Shown piece after piece: positions 17,338 through 49,955 of a DNA stretch of 64,000 bases. Location: NCBI RefSeq assembly GCF_001439695.1, contig NZ_JYLL01000010.1:1-64000 (forward strand). The letters are read 5' to 3'. Position 1 is the first letter of the stretch. Each line of letters starts with the position of its first letter. Both the position numbers and the translations under genes were made by a program. Below the pieces are notes generated by a model, which ran no database searches, was not told the origin of the DNA, and saw only the letters and a list, made by a program, of their open reading frames with translations. This stretch comes from Pseudomonas veronii. GTDB lineage: Bacteria > Pseudomonadota > Gammaproteobacteria > Pseudomonadales > Pseudomonadaceae.

Positions 17338-19770
17338 ATGCCAGCACGACTCGGTCTCAGCCCACTGAGCAAAGCGCTATCCATGCGTCGGGCCCTGAAC
17401 GTCAACCTCCTGCCGAACGCCCTGGCCCTGGCCATATCACTGCCGGTGGCCGGCTATGTGCAGGCACAAGAGATCGAGTTGGACATTCCCGCGCAGCCGC
17501 TGGGGAGCGCGCTGCAGGCCTTCGGTCATCAGGCCAACATGCAGGTGCTCTACAGCCCGACCGACGTGCAAGGCAAGAACAGCACCGCCGTCAAAGGCAA
17601 ACTGGACCCGCAACAGGCGATCAATACCCTGCTGTCAGGAACGTCGACCACCCACAGCCTCAATGGCAATTCGCTGACCGTCACCGCCGCCGGTACCTCC
17701 GCCGGGCTGGAACTGAGCCCGACCCAGGTGACCGCCAACCAACTGGGCAACGTGACCGAAAACACCGGTTCCTATACCCCAGGCTACATCGCCACCTCGA
17801 CCCGCCTGGTGCTGACGCCCAAGGAGACGCCGCAGTCGGTGACCGTCATCACCCGCCAGCACATGGACGACTTCGGCCTGAACAACGTTGACGACGTGAT
17901 GCGCCACACGCCGGGCATCACCGTCTCGGCCTTCGATACCGAGCGCAGCAACTACTACGCCCGTGGTTTCTCCATCAACAACTTCCAGTACGACGGCATT
18001 CCGTCCACTGCGCGCAACGTGGCCTATTCGGCGGGTAACACCCTGAGCGACATGGCGATCTATGACCGGGTCGAAGTACTCAAGGGCGCCACCGGCCTGC
18101 TCACTGGCGCAGGCTCCCTGGGTGCGACCATCAACCTTGTGCGCAAAAAGCCCACCGCAGAGTTCCAGGGCCACGCCAGCGTGGGTGCCGGCTCCTGGGA
18201 CAACTACCGCAGCGAACTGGATGTGAGCGGCCCGCTGACCGAAACCGGGAATGTCCGGGGTCGGGCGGTGGCGGCTTACCAGGACAAGCATTCCTTCATG
18301 GACCGCTATGAGCGCCAAAGCCCGGTCTACTACGGCATCATGGAATTCGACCTGTCCCCGGACACCATGCTGACCGTGGGTGGCGACTACCAGGACAGCC
18401 TGCCAAAAGGCTCGTCCTGGTCCGGCAGCTTCCCGCTGATCGACGCCCAGGGTAATCGCAACAACGTGAAGCGCTCGTTCAACAACGCCGCCGACTGGAG
18501 CAGTTGGGAGCAGTACACCCGCACCCTATTCGCCATAGTCGAGCACGACCTCGGCGATGGCTGGGTCACCAAGCTGCAACTGGACCACAAGATCAACGGC
18601 TACCACGCGAAGATGGGCTCGATCCAGGGCAGCACTCCCAACCTGGACGGCACTTCGCAGCTGACATCGGGCAAGTACACCGGCGAAACCGTCAGCGACT
18701 CCGCCGACCTATATGTGAGCGGCCCGTTCAGCCTGGGCGGCCGCGAGCATGAGCTGGTCCTCGGCGGCTCCATCAGTTCTTCCGAGTGGAACGGCAATGG
18801 CTACTGGAACCTCGCCCCCAACCTGGTGAACTTCTACAACTGGCACGGCAACGCGACCGAACCGGATTGGGGCACACCGCAGTCGAAGATCGACGACACC
18901 GTGCGCCAGACCGGCGCGTACATGACCACCCGCCTGAACCTCGCCGACGACCTCAAGCTGCTGCTCGGCGGCCGCGTGGTCGACTACACCGTCACCGGCA
19001 ACAACCCGACCTACAAGGAAACCGGACGGTTCGTGCCGTATGCCGGTGTGGTCTACGACCTGAACGACACGTACTCGGTCTACGCCAGCTACACCGATAT
19101 CTTCATGCCGCAGGAAAGCTACAACCGCGACCGCAACAACAAACTGGTCGAGCCGGATGAAGGCCAGAACTGGGAACTGGGCGTCAAGGCAGACTTCCTG
19201 GACGGTCGTGTAAACGCCAGCGCCGCCTACTTCGAGATCCACGAAACCAACCGTTCCGTGTCCGACGACGAATACAACAACCGCACGCCGACACCGTCGA
19301 ACTACGCGTTCAAGGGCACCAAGGCCGTGACCAAGGGTTACGAAGTCGAAATGTCGGGCGAACTGGCACCGGGCTGGCAGCTCCAGGGTGGCTATACCCA
19401 CAAGGTTGTGCGCGACGACAACGACATCAAGATCTCGACCTTCGAGCCGGAAGATCAGGTCAGCGTCTACACCTCGTACAAGTTCAAGGGCAACCTCGAC
19501 AAGCTGACCGTCGGCGGCGGCGCTCGCTGGCAGAGTGTTGGCTGGCAGGACATCTACAACAGCCCGAAAGGCGGCTACGAGGAGTTTTCCCAGGAATCCT
19601 ACTGGCTGGTGGACCTGATGACCCGCTACCAGTTCACCAAGAACGTGTCAGCAACGTTGAACGTCAACAACATCTTCGATAAGACCTACTACACCAACAT
19701 CGGCTTCTATAACTCTGCCGCCTACGGCGAGCCACGCAACTTCATGCTCAGCACCCGCTGGGACTTCTAA
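17338..19770 (+). CDS. fpvA: TonB-dependent ferripyoverdine receptor FpvA
   Basis: 810 residues. The signal peptide ends near VQAQ (residue 44). A secretin/TonB signalling domain follows (about 46-120; LDIPAQPLGSALQAFGHQAN, LLSGTSTTHSLNGNSLTV), marking a transducer receptor that can talk to an FpvR-type anti-sigma factor. Next come a plug domain (ETPQSVTVITRQHMDDFGL, YDRVEVLKGATGLLTG) and a 22-strand barrel ending in STRWDF with the terminal Phe. It imports ferripyoverdine. The AGAAGAG region before the ATG serves as ribosome site. It is next to pvdE and convergent with the NRPS operon; a receptor beside NRPS genes usually matches the pyoverdine type made there. fpvI and fpvR are not in the window. 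Confidence 0.96.
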   Translation: MPARLGLSPLSKALSMRRALNVNLLPNALALAISLPVAGYVQAQEIELDIPAQPLGSALQAFGHQANMQVLYSPTDVQGKNSTAVKGKLDPQQAINTLLSGTSTTHSLNGNSLTVTAAGTSAGLELSPTQVTANQLGNVTENTGSYTPGYIATSTRLVLTPKETPQSVTVITRQHMDDFGLNNVDDVMRHTPGITVSAFDTERSNYYARGFSINNFQYDGIPSTARNVAYSAGNTLSDMAIYDRVEVLKGATGLLTGAGSLGATINLVRKKPTAEFQGHASVGAGSWDNYRSELDVSGPLTETGNVRGRAVAAYQDKHSFMDRYERQSPVYYGIMEFDLSPDTMLTVGGDYQDSLPKGSSWSGSFPLIDAQGNRNNVKRSFNNAADWSSWEQYTRTLFAIVEHDLGDGWVTKLQLDHKINGYHAKMGSIQGSTPNLDGTSQLTSGKYTGETVSDSADLYVSGPFSLGGREHELVLGGSISSSEWNGNGYWNLAPNLVNFYNWHGNATEPDWGTPQSKIDDTVRQTGAYMTTRLNLADDLKLLLGGRVVDYTVTGNNPTYKETGRFVPYAGVVYDLNDTYSVYASYTDIFMPQESYNRDRNNKLVEPDEGQNWELGVKADFLDGRVNASAAYFEIHETNRSVSDDEYNNRTPTPSNYAFKGTKAVTKGYEVEMSGELAPGWQLQGGYTHKVVRDDNDIKISTFEPEDQVSVYTSYKFKGNLDKLTVGGGARWQSVGWQDIYNSPKGGYEEFSQESYWLVDLMTRYQFTKNVSATLNVNNIFDKTYYTNIGFYNSAAYGEPRNFMLSTRWDF

Positions 19771-19815
19771 GGCCTGCTCGTAGCCGCCCTGGCGGCTACT
19801 GAGGGCTCCAACCCT

Positions 19816-19850
19816 AACGCCCCGTGCATTCATTTGCCCGGGGCGTTTTT
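19816..19850 (+). terminator. Rho-independent terminator of fpvA
   Basis: AACGCCCCG, 14-base loop, CGGGGCGTT followed by Ts. A second perfect hairpin without a T-run (GTAGCCGCC-CT-GGCGGCTAC, 19780-19799) lies between it and the fpvA stop. Confidence 0.88.
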
Positions 19851-19881
19851 GCAGAGGCCGGTCGTTGAACCCCACCCCACG

Positions 19882-19917
19882 AAAAAGCCCCCGGTCACCA
19901 TCAGTGGCCGGGGGCTT
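19882..19917 (-). terminator. Rho-independent terminator of the NRPS operon
   Basis: On the minus strand AAGCCCCCGGCCACTGATGG folds with GGTGACCGGGGGCTT and is followed by TTTTT. It begins about 20 bases after the NRPS stop and faces the fpvA terminator, so the two operons are insulated. Confidence 0.88.
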
Positions 19918-19935
19918 GTTCGTTCAGGCCCGGTG

Positions 19936-30423
<10,488 letters not shown>

Positions 30424-30426
30424 GGG

Positions 30427-44460
<14,034 letters not shown>

Positions 44461-44515
44461 TTCTTGGAGTCCGGAGCAATAGGCGGGAAGCACAAAGGCA
44501 CGTCGTCCCTATAAA

Positions 44516-44539
44516 ACGAACCGGAGAGGGAAAAATTAG
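44516..44539 (-). promoter_or_regulatory. Degenerate PvdS box of the NRPS operon
   Basis: On the minus strand CTAAT is followed by 16 bases and CGT, 56 bases before the start codon at 44460. Compared with the four perfect TAAAT-N16-CGT boxes in this locus, two bases of the -35 element differ. It is still the best candidate promoter for the two NRPS genes. Confidence 0.6.
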
Positions 44540-44669
44540 CGGGGGGATGGCGGCGCGGAGCGAGGTGTCATCAAGGGTTACATCAATCCCAGGAACGACA
44601 GAGGAACCCGAGCTAGCATTGACGGACACCACTTTTTGCAACTACATTTAGTTACACGCAGGGAACGCC

Positions 44670-44921
44670 GTGTCCAAAAATGAAAAGCTGCTCGCCAAAC
44701 TGCTCAACGAGCAAATGGCATTTACCTGGCCCGAGCTCGTCACGCTGCTGCGTCGTCTTGGCTACACACAGATTGAAGGGGCGGGAAGCCGCGTCAAGTT
44801 CGACATCGGCGACCCCAGTGCAATGATCACCTTGCACAAGCCTCACCCCGGCAATGAACTGAAACACTACATTCGGCGCCAGATCATCGAACAATTGAAA
44901 TCAGGAGAACTGATTCAGTGA
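44670..44921 (+). CDS. hicA: HicA-family toxin (putative mRNA interferase)
   Basis: 83 residues from a GTG with an AGGGA site 5 bases upstream. The small double-stranded-RNA-binding-like HicA fold is recognisable: WPELVTLLRRLGYTQIEGAG then SRVKFDIGDPSAMITLHKPH and a C-terminal helix. The position often occupied by catalytic His (GSH) is Arg (GSR), as in the subfamily with a GSRVRF block, so the catalytic mechanism is uncertain. It overlaps hicB by 4 bases (GTGA). It is divergent from the NRPS operon, about 210 bases away. Confidence 0.85.
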   Translation: MSKNEKLLAKLLNEQMAFTWPELVTLLRRLGYTQIEGAGSRVKFDIGDPSAMITLHKPHPGNELKHYIRRQIIEQLKSGELIQ

Positions 44922-45283
44922 ACAACCAATTGAAACACCAAGGCTACATCGGCTCCATCGAAGCCAGCCTCGAAGACAACTGCCTGTTCGGCAAGATCCT
45001 GTTTATCAAGGCGCTGGTGAGCTACGAAGGGAAAACCGTCGCCGAACTGGATGCGGCATTTCGTGAGGCGGTGGACGACTATCTCGCCACCTGCCTGGCC
45101 CTTGGGCAAACACCGGAAAAACCATGCAAGGGTTCATTCAACGTGCGGGTCGGGCATGACCTTCATCTGGCCGCAGCCCTGGAAGCTACACGCAAGAAGG
45201 TGACCCTGAACGACCTGACACGCCAAGCGCTGAGTGAGTTCCTGCTACATCACTGCGCCAAACCCACCCCCGCGATCGGCTGA
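44918..45283 (+). CDS. hicB: HicB-family antitoxin
   Basis: 121 residues from a GTG overlapping the hicA stop. The N-terminal half has the partially degraded RNase H-like HicB fold (GYIGSIEASLEDNCLFGKIL, LDAAFREAVDDYLATC), and the C-terminus carries a ribbon-helix-helix DNA-binding segment (VTLNDLTRQALSEFLLHH). It should neutralise HicA and autoregulate the pair. The stop codon abuts that of the convergent MFS gene with no gap. Confidence 0.9.
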   Translation: MNNQLKHQGYIGSIEASLEDNCLFGKILFIKALVSYEGKTVAELDAAFREAVDDYLATCLALGQTPEKPCKGSFNVRVGHDLHLAAALEATRKKVTLNDLTRQALSEFLLHHCAKPTPAIG

Positions 45284-45295
45284 CTATCCCAGCCG
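45277..45295. terminator. Small hairpin over the convergent hicB/MFS stop codons
   Basis: CGGCTG-ACTATCC-CAGCCG covers both stop codons, which directly abut. The stem has six pairs and no T-run, so it is weak evidence for transcription termination. Confidence 0.35.
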
Positions 45296-46456
45296 CCGAT
45301 ACCCCAACACCGCCGAACCCAACACCACCGCCCCCGCCGCCAGCGCCACCCAGAACCCGCTGGCCGCGCCGAAGTGGTCGATCATCCAGCCGGAGCTGGC
45401 GGCGCCGATGGCCACGCCGATGCTCAGGCCGGTGATCAGCCAGGTCATGCCTTCGGTCAAGCGGCTCGGTGGCACGATCCGCTCCACCAGGGCCATGGAC
45501 ACGATCAGGGTCGGGGCGAAGAACAGCCCGGAGATGAAGATCGCCACGGCCAGGCCGGGGATGTTGGTGACCAGCAGCAATGGCAAGGTGGTCAGCGCCG
45601 TGGCGACACCACAGCACAGGAACTGCCGGGGCAACGGCGCCTTGAGTTTCAACGTACCGAACGCCAACCCCGCCAGGCACGAACCGATGGCATACACCGA
45701 CAACACAATGCTCGCCGCCGCCGGTTGGCCCTGGTGCTGGGCGAAAGCGACGCTGACCACATCCACTACCCCGACAATCACGCCCATGGCCAGCAGCAGG
45801 ATCATCAGGATCAACACCGAGGGCGAAGCGATCAGCCAGCGCCCGTGATGATCATGGCGCTCATGCACGGGCGGCTCGGTCTGGCGTTGCATCACGAACA
45901 CCGTGACACCGACCGCCAACAGCAACGCCGCCAGCAAAGGCCCGGCCTCGGGAAACAGCACCACGCACAACCCCACCGAGATCGGCGGGCCGACGATAAA
46001 GCACACCTCATCGAGCACCGACTCCAGGGCAAACGCGGTCTGGAGCTTGGGCTGGCCGCGGTACAGCTCGGTCCAGCGCGCCCGGACCATGGCTGACATG
46101 TTGGGCATGCAACCGGCCAGCGCGGCGAACACGAACAACGCCCAGTTCGGCGCCTGCAAACGCGTACACAACAACAGCAACAACAACGCACCGCCGCCGA
46201 TCAGCGCGGCGATCGGCAGTACCCTGCCCTGGCTGTAGCGGTCAACCAGCCGCGATACCTGCGGCGCGCAAAATGCCGTAGCCAAGGCAAACACCGCCGC
46301 CACCGAGCCGGCCAGGCCGTAGCCGCCATGCACCTGCGAGAGCATGGTGATCAAGCCGATGCCGGTCATGGAGATGGGCATGCGCGCGAGCATACCGGCC
46401 AGTACGAACGCCCGGGCGCCGGGCGCCTGGAACAACTCGGCGTAGGGGTTTGCCAT
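45284..46456 (-). CDS. Major facilitator superfamily transporter
   Basis: 390 residues from the ATG at 46456 (MANPYAELFQAPGARAFVLAGML); a start at 46489 would overlap the end of the MATE gene. About 12 hydrophobic segments are present with the MFS loop motif FCAPQVSRLVDRYSQGR between segments 2 and 3. The substrate cannot be read from the sequence; efflux is most likely given the MATE neighbour. It is third in an apparent operon after the DUF2239 and MATE genes, 40 bases downstream of MATE. Confidence 0.85.
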   Translation of the reverse strand: MANPYAELFQAPGARAFVLAGMLARMPISMTGIGLITMLSQVHGGYGLAGSVAAVFALATAFCAPQVSRLVDRYSQGRVLPIAALIGGGALLLLLLCTRLQAPNWALFVFAALAGCMPNMSAMVRARWTELYRGQPKLQTAFALESVLDEVCFIVGPPISVGLCVVLFPEAGPLLAALLLAVGVTVFVMQRQTEPPVHERHDHHGRWLIASPSVLILMILLLAMGVIVGVVDVVSVAFAQHQGQPAAASIVLSVYAIGSCLAGLAFGTLKLKAPLPRQFLCCGVATALTTLPLLLVTNIPGLAVAIFISGLFFAPTLIVSMALVERIVPPSRLTEGMTWLITGLSIGVAIGAASSGWMIDHFGAASGFWVALAAGAVVLGSAVLGYRRLG

Positions 46457-46496
46457 GATTGAAACGCCTTCTTTCCTTGATTTGCGCAACCTTTTA

Positions 46497-47852
46497 TCAC
46501 ACCAGCCGTGTGATCTGTTTATGCCGCCACACCAACCGGTAATACGCGGTCTGCAAGCCGAGCATCGCCAGGTACGTCACCGGAAACGCCATCCACACCC
46601 CTTCCAGGCCGTACCGCGCATTGAGCAGGTAGGCCACCGGCAACTCCACGCCGAGCACACAGAAGATCGAAATCGCCACCGGGATCAGCACCACGCCGCT
46701 GGCGCGCATGATCCCGCCTATCACGGCCTGGAAGCCGAACACCAGGATGCTCCACAGCATGATATGCAGCAGGTGTTCGGCCTTGATCCGCGCGGCGTCG
46801 TCGGTGATGAACAGGCCGAGCAACCAGGGCGACAACAGGTAGCCGAGCAGGATCAGGCCACCAGTCAGGCAGGTATTGATCAGCAACCCGGTGCGCAGGA
46901 TCGGCCCGATCCGTTCCAGGCGCCCGGCACCGATGGCCTGGGCGCCGAGGATCGACGCGGTGATGGCAATCGACAGTGCCGGAAACTGCACGTAGTTGAC
47001 GATCTGCGTCACCGCGCCATAGGCCGCCGTTGCCTGGGAACCGTGGTGGTTGACCAAGGCCAGGATGACCAATTCGGATAATGACAGCACCACCATCTGT
47101 AGCCCGGTGGGCAGCCCGATGCGCAGGACTTTGCCGAGAATCACCCGGTCCAGCCGCAAGGCCGCGAGCAATGCGCGGTCCGGCGCCATCACGTGGTTTT
47201 TATGCCGCAGGCGCAGCACCAGAAACAGCATCGCCGCGGCGTTGCCCACCAGGCCGGCATACACCGCACTCTGGATGCCCATGGGCGGTAGGCCGATCCA
47301 GCCGCGGATCAGCGCCGGCGTCAGCAGCAGACCGACGAATGTCGAGACCATCAGCGCCAGCAGCGGCGAAATCGTGTCGCTGACGCCGCGCAGCAGCTGG
47401 GTATAGAGGATAAACACCAACAACAGCGGCATGATCAGCATCATCACCTGGGCATAACCTACCGCGTCATCCAGCACATCCAGCGGCGTGCCCAACGCCA
47501 GTAACGCCGGACGCGCAAACAGGCTGCCAAGCACCGCCGCCACCAAACCCACCAGCGCGCCAAGGGTCAGGGTGGCGCCGGTGATCGCCTTGACCATCGA
47601 GGTTTCCCGGGCTCCCCAGGCCTGGCCGATCAACACCGAGGCCCCCGCCCCCAGGCCGATCACCAGGGCGATAAAGAAAAACACGATGGGGAACATCCCC
47701 GATACCGCCGCCAACGCCTGGGTACCGAGCATTTGCCCGACATAGATGCCATTGAGCGTGCCGGAAAAGCTCTGCAGAAAGTTCGACAGCACCATCGGTG
47801 CGAGGAAGATCAGGTAGATCTGCCACAGCGGGCGTTGTTGGGTCACTTCCAT
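46497..47852 (-). CDS. MATE-family cation-coupled multidrug exporter
   Basis: 451 residues from the ATG at 47852 (MEVTQQRPLWQIYLIFLAPM); the frame is open further upstream, but that part lies inside the DUF2239 gene and lacks membrane character. Two six-helix halves are visible, with MATE features such as PMVLSNFLQSFSGTLNGIYV, GAGASVLIGQAWGARE and PTGLQMVVLSLSELV. It should exchange drugs or cationic compounds for H+ or Na+ in the inner membrane. It lies 25 bases after the DUF2239 gene. Confidence 0.92.
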   Translation of the reverse strand: MEVTQQRPLWQIYLIFLAPMVLSNFLQSFSGTLNGIYVGQMLGTQALAAVSGMFPIVFFFIALVIGLGAGASVLIGQAWGARETSMVKAITGATLTLGALVGLVAAVLGSLFARPALLALGTPLDVLDDAVGYAQVMMLIMPLLLVFILYTQLLRGVSDTISPLLALMVSTFVGLLLTPALIRGWIGLPPMGIQSAVYAGLVGNAAAMLFLVLRLRHKNHVMAPDRALLAALRLDRVILGKVLRIGLPTGLQMVVLSLSELVILALVNHHGSQATAAYGAVTQIVNYVQFPALSIAITASILGAQAIGAGRLERIGPILRTGLLINTCLTGGLILLGYLLSPWLLGLFITDDAARIKAEHLLHIMLWSILVFGFQAVIGGIMRASGVVLIPVAISIFCVLGVELPVAYLLNARYGLEGVWMAFPVTYLAMLGLQTAYYRLVWRHKQITRLV

Positions 47853-47877
47853 GGTAGTTCGAGTCCCTGGATGATGA

Positions 47878-48450
47878 TCAGGCAGTGAAAGCGTTGCGCG
47901 ACAGCCAGGCCAGGTACGTCTGCACGTCCACCGGCCAGAGCGCGATCTTGTTGGAAAAGTCTGCGGCGTTGTGGGCAAACAGTGCCCGCGAAGCCTCTTC
48001 GAAACCCGGCAGGTCACCGCCGATGGCGCTCATGAAGCGATAGCTGGCCTCTTTGGCCTGGCGCATTTGATCACGACTGGCATGGGCATTGCGCGCTTCA
48101 TCCACCAAGCGCCGCAACGCGGCCGACGCACCGCCACGCTGCTGGCTCAACCACTCCCAATGGCGCGGTAGCAAAGTCACTTCGCGGGCGACCACGCCCA
48201 GCTTGGGGCGCCCGACCGCAGGGGACGTCGGCGGCTCATCTGGTGCCTCTGCGGGCGCGGGCAGCTCGGGTGCATAACCCGGGGGCCAAGGGTAATCGAC
48301 CTGGGTGCCGGTGGCATCGTCGAATACCAGGAAGCTGCCGGCCGGCAGATCAAGGTCTGCCAACGCCTGGGCAACGTGGGCATAGGGACCGTCCGCCACA
48401 CGTCGGTGGTGAACGAAAGCGGTGCAACGAGGGGGATGTTGAGAATCCAT
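47878..48450 (-). CDS. DUF2239 family protein
   Basis: 190 residues, soluble, starting MDSQHPPRCTAFVHHRRVADGPYAHVAQAL. A short N-terminal beta-rich part (GSFLVFDDATGTQVDYPWP) is followed by a Pro-rich linker, then GRPKLGVVAREVTLLPRHWEWL and a helical C-terminus ending in AAFVDVQTYLAWLS-like sequence. This is the DUF2239 pattern; its function is unknown. GRPKLGVVAREVTLLPRHW resembles an AT-hook-plus-helix arrangement, so nucleic-acid binding is possible. It is the first gene behind two tandem palindromes and precedes two efflux transporters, so a regulatory or accessory role in that operon is an inference. Confidence 0.85.
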   Translation of the reverse strand: MDSQHPPRCTAFVHHRRVADGPYAHVAQALADLDLPAGSFLVFDDATGTQVDYPWPPGYAPELPAPAEAPDEPPTSPAVGRPKLGVVAREVTLLPRHWEWLSQQRGGASAALRRLVDEARNAHASRDQMRQAKEASYRFMSAIGGDLPGFEEASRALFAHNAADFSNKIALWPVDVQTYLAWLSRNAFTA

Positions 48451-48456
48451 GATTTA

Positions 48457-48491
48457 TACCCGGGTAATATTTGTTTTACCCGGGTTATATT
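48457..48491. promoter_or_regulatory. Tandem ACCCGGGT palindromes upstream of the DUF2239-MATE-MFS operon
   Basis: TACCCGGGTAATATT at 48457-48471 and TACCCGGGTTATATT at 48477-48491 are near-perfect direct repeats spaced 20 bases, about two helical turns. Each contains the palindrome ACCCGGGT. They start 7 bases upstream of the DUF2239 ATG and so would overlap its promoter or leader, as expected for a repressor operator. Confidence 0.7.
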
Positions 48492-48546
48492 AGAGGGGAA
48501 TTTTCAGACTGCAAGTCTTATTGCGCAGAACTACCCAGCGTATGCG

Positions 48547-49590
48547 TTACCTCGCGGTTTTTCCGTGGCCGTCATGGGGCAATTGCCCGACCGGGCAGGC
48601 GGCGACGCCCACGGTGCCGCGGGTGATTTTCTCCACGTTCTCCTGGGCTTTTTGCGCATCGAGCACCCAGGTGCGGTAGAACTCGAACGGGCAATCGGCC
48701 ACGCCTTTGTCGCCATCGCCCGAAGCATGCATACCGGTGTAGCCGCGGTGCAGCAGCTTGAACAGGTGGTTCTGCGACTGATCATTGGCGCGCGCATCGC
48801 GGATCTGCGACACCGATAGCTGGGCGTACTGGATGCCCATCTCCTCTTCGCCGCATTCGCCTAGCGTGCGCCCGTCAAAACCGATGATCGCCGAGTGACC
48901 AAAGTACGAATACACGCCATCGAACCCGGCGGCGTTGGCCACCGCCACGTAGCAGTTATTGGCCCAGGCCATGCTCTTGGACATCAGCACCTGCTGCTCC
49001 TTGGCCGGGTACATATAGCCCTGGCAGCGCACGATCAACTCGGCGCCCTTCATCGCGCAATCGCGCCAGATCTCCGGATAGTTGCCGTCATCGCAGATGA
49101 TCAGGCTGATCTGCATGCCTTTGGGCCCATCGCAGACGTAGGTGCGGTCGCCCGGGTACCAGCCTTCGATGGGGCACCAGGGAATGCACTTGCGATAACG
49201 CTGCACGATCTCGCCGAGGTTATTGATCAGCACCAGGGTGTTATAGGGCGCCTTGTGCGGATGCTCTTCATGGCGCTCGCCGGTCAGCGAAAACACGCCC
49301 CAGGTGTTGGCCTGGCCACACGCGGCGGAAAAGATCGCGGTCTCTTCGCCGGGGATGCTTGCGGCGGTGGCCATCATCTCGTCGTGGTCGTACATGATGC
49401 CCATGGTGCTGTATTCCGGGAACACCACCAGGTCCATGCCCGGCAGGCCCTGCTTCATGCCGAGGATCATCTCGGCAATCTTCTTCGCATTCTCGATGAC
49501 CTCGGCCTTGCTGTGCAGGCGCGGCATCTTGTAGTTCACCACCGCGACACCGACGGTGTCCGGGCTGCTGGAAATATCGCCATGACGCAT
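48547..49590 (-). CDS. amiE: Aliphatic amidase AmiE
   Basis: 347 residues, matching AmiE length. The nitrilase-superfamily catalytic residues fall at the same numbers as in P. aeruginosa AmiE: Glu59 (VVFPEY), Lys134 (RYRKCIPW) and Cys166 (LIICDDGN). The enzyme hydrolyses short aliphatic amides such as acetamide and propionamide to acid and ammonia in the cytoplasm. The start has an AGGAG site. It lies 15 bases after fmdB in an fmdA-fmdB-amiE operon rather than in the usual amiEBCRS operon, so control by AmiC/AmiR is unlikely here. Confidence 0.97.
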   Translation of the reverse strand: MRHGDISSSPDTVGVAVVNYKMPRLHSKAEVIENAKKIAEMILGMKQGLPGMDLVVFPEYSTMGIMYDHDEMMATAASIPGEETAIFSAACGQANTWGVFSLTGERHEEHPHKAPYNTLVLINNLGEIVQRYRKCIPWCPIEGWYPGDRTYVCDGPKGMQISLIICDDGNYPEIWRDCAMKGAELIVRCQGYMYPAKEQQVLMSKSMAWANNCYVAVANAAGFDGVYSYFGHSAIIGFDGRTLGECGEEEMGIQYAQLSVSQIRDARANDQSQNHLFKLLHRGYTGMHASGDGDKGVADCPFEFYRTWVLDAQKAQENVEKITRGTVGVAACPVGQLPHDGHGKTAR

Positions 49591-49605
49591 TGCAATGCTC
49601 CTGGT

Positions 49606-49953
49606 CTAGTGACTGATCATCCACGGCCGTGGACCGGTCTTGGTCTTGAGGCCCAGCGGGTTGGCCTTGCTCGGCAGCACCTTTTTGCTGGTGCCGCAGC
49701 AACTGCAACCGGCCGGATGGCGACGGTTTTCCTGGTACTCGCCGACCGTTTGCGGTGCGTTGGCGCTGCGCTCGTTGCCGGCGATGGCCTTGCGCTGGTT
49801 GGTCGACAGCAACTGCAAGGCCGGGGCCGACACCTGCAACGGCCCTCCCGGCCCGGCGCAGTACGGGCACTGGCTGGGTTCGTTGCGCTGGGCGATCGGC
49901 CGCAACATCGTGAACGTGCCGCACGCCTCGCAGGCGTATTCGTAGGTCGGCAT
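49606..49953 (-). CDS. fmdB: FmdB-family zinc-ribbon protein
   Basis: 115 residues from the ATG at 49953 (MPTYEYACEACGTFTMLRPI). A zinc ribbon is formed by Cys8, Cys11, Cys29 and Cys32, and a second CSCC cluster occurs near residue 83. FmdB proteins were proposed as regulators of formamidase in Methylophilus, but the small ribbon could equally be an accessory or metal-handling protein. It starts 2 bases after the fmdA stop and precedes amiE by 15 bases. The frame is also open upstream of this ATG, but only inside fmdA. Confidence 0.88.
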   Translation of the reverse strand: MPTYEYACEACGTFTMLRPIAQRNEPSQCPYCAGPGGPLQVSAPALQLLSTNQRKAIAGNERSANAPQTVGEYQENRRHPAGCSCCGTSKKVLPSKANPLGLKTKTGPRPWMISH

Positions 49954-49955
49954 GG

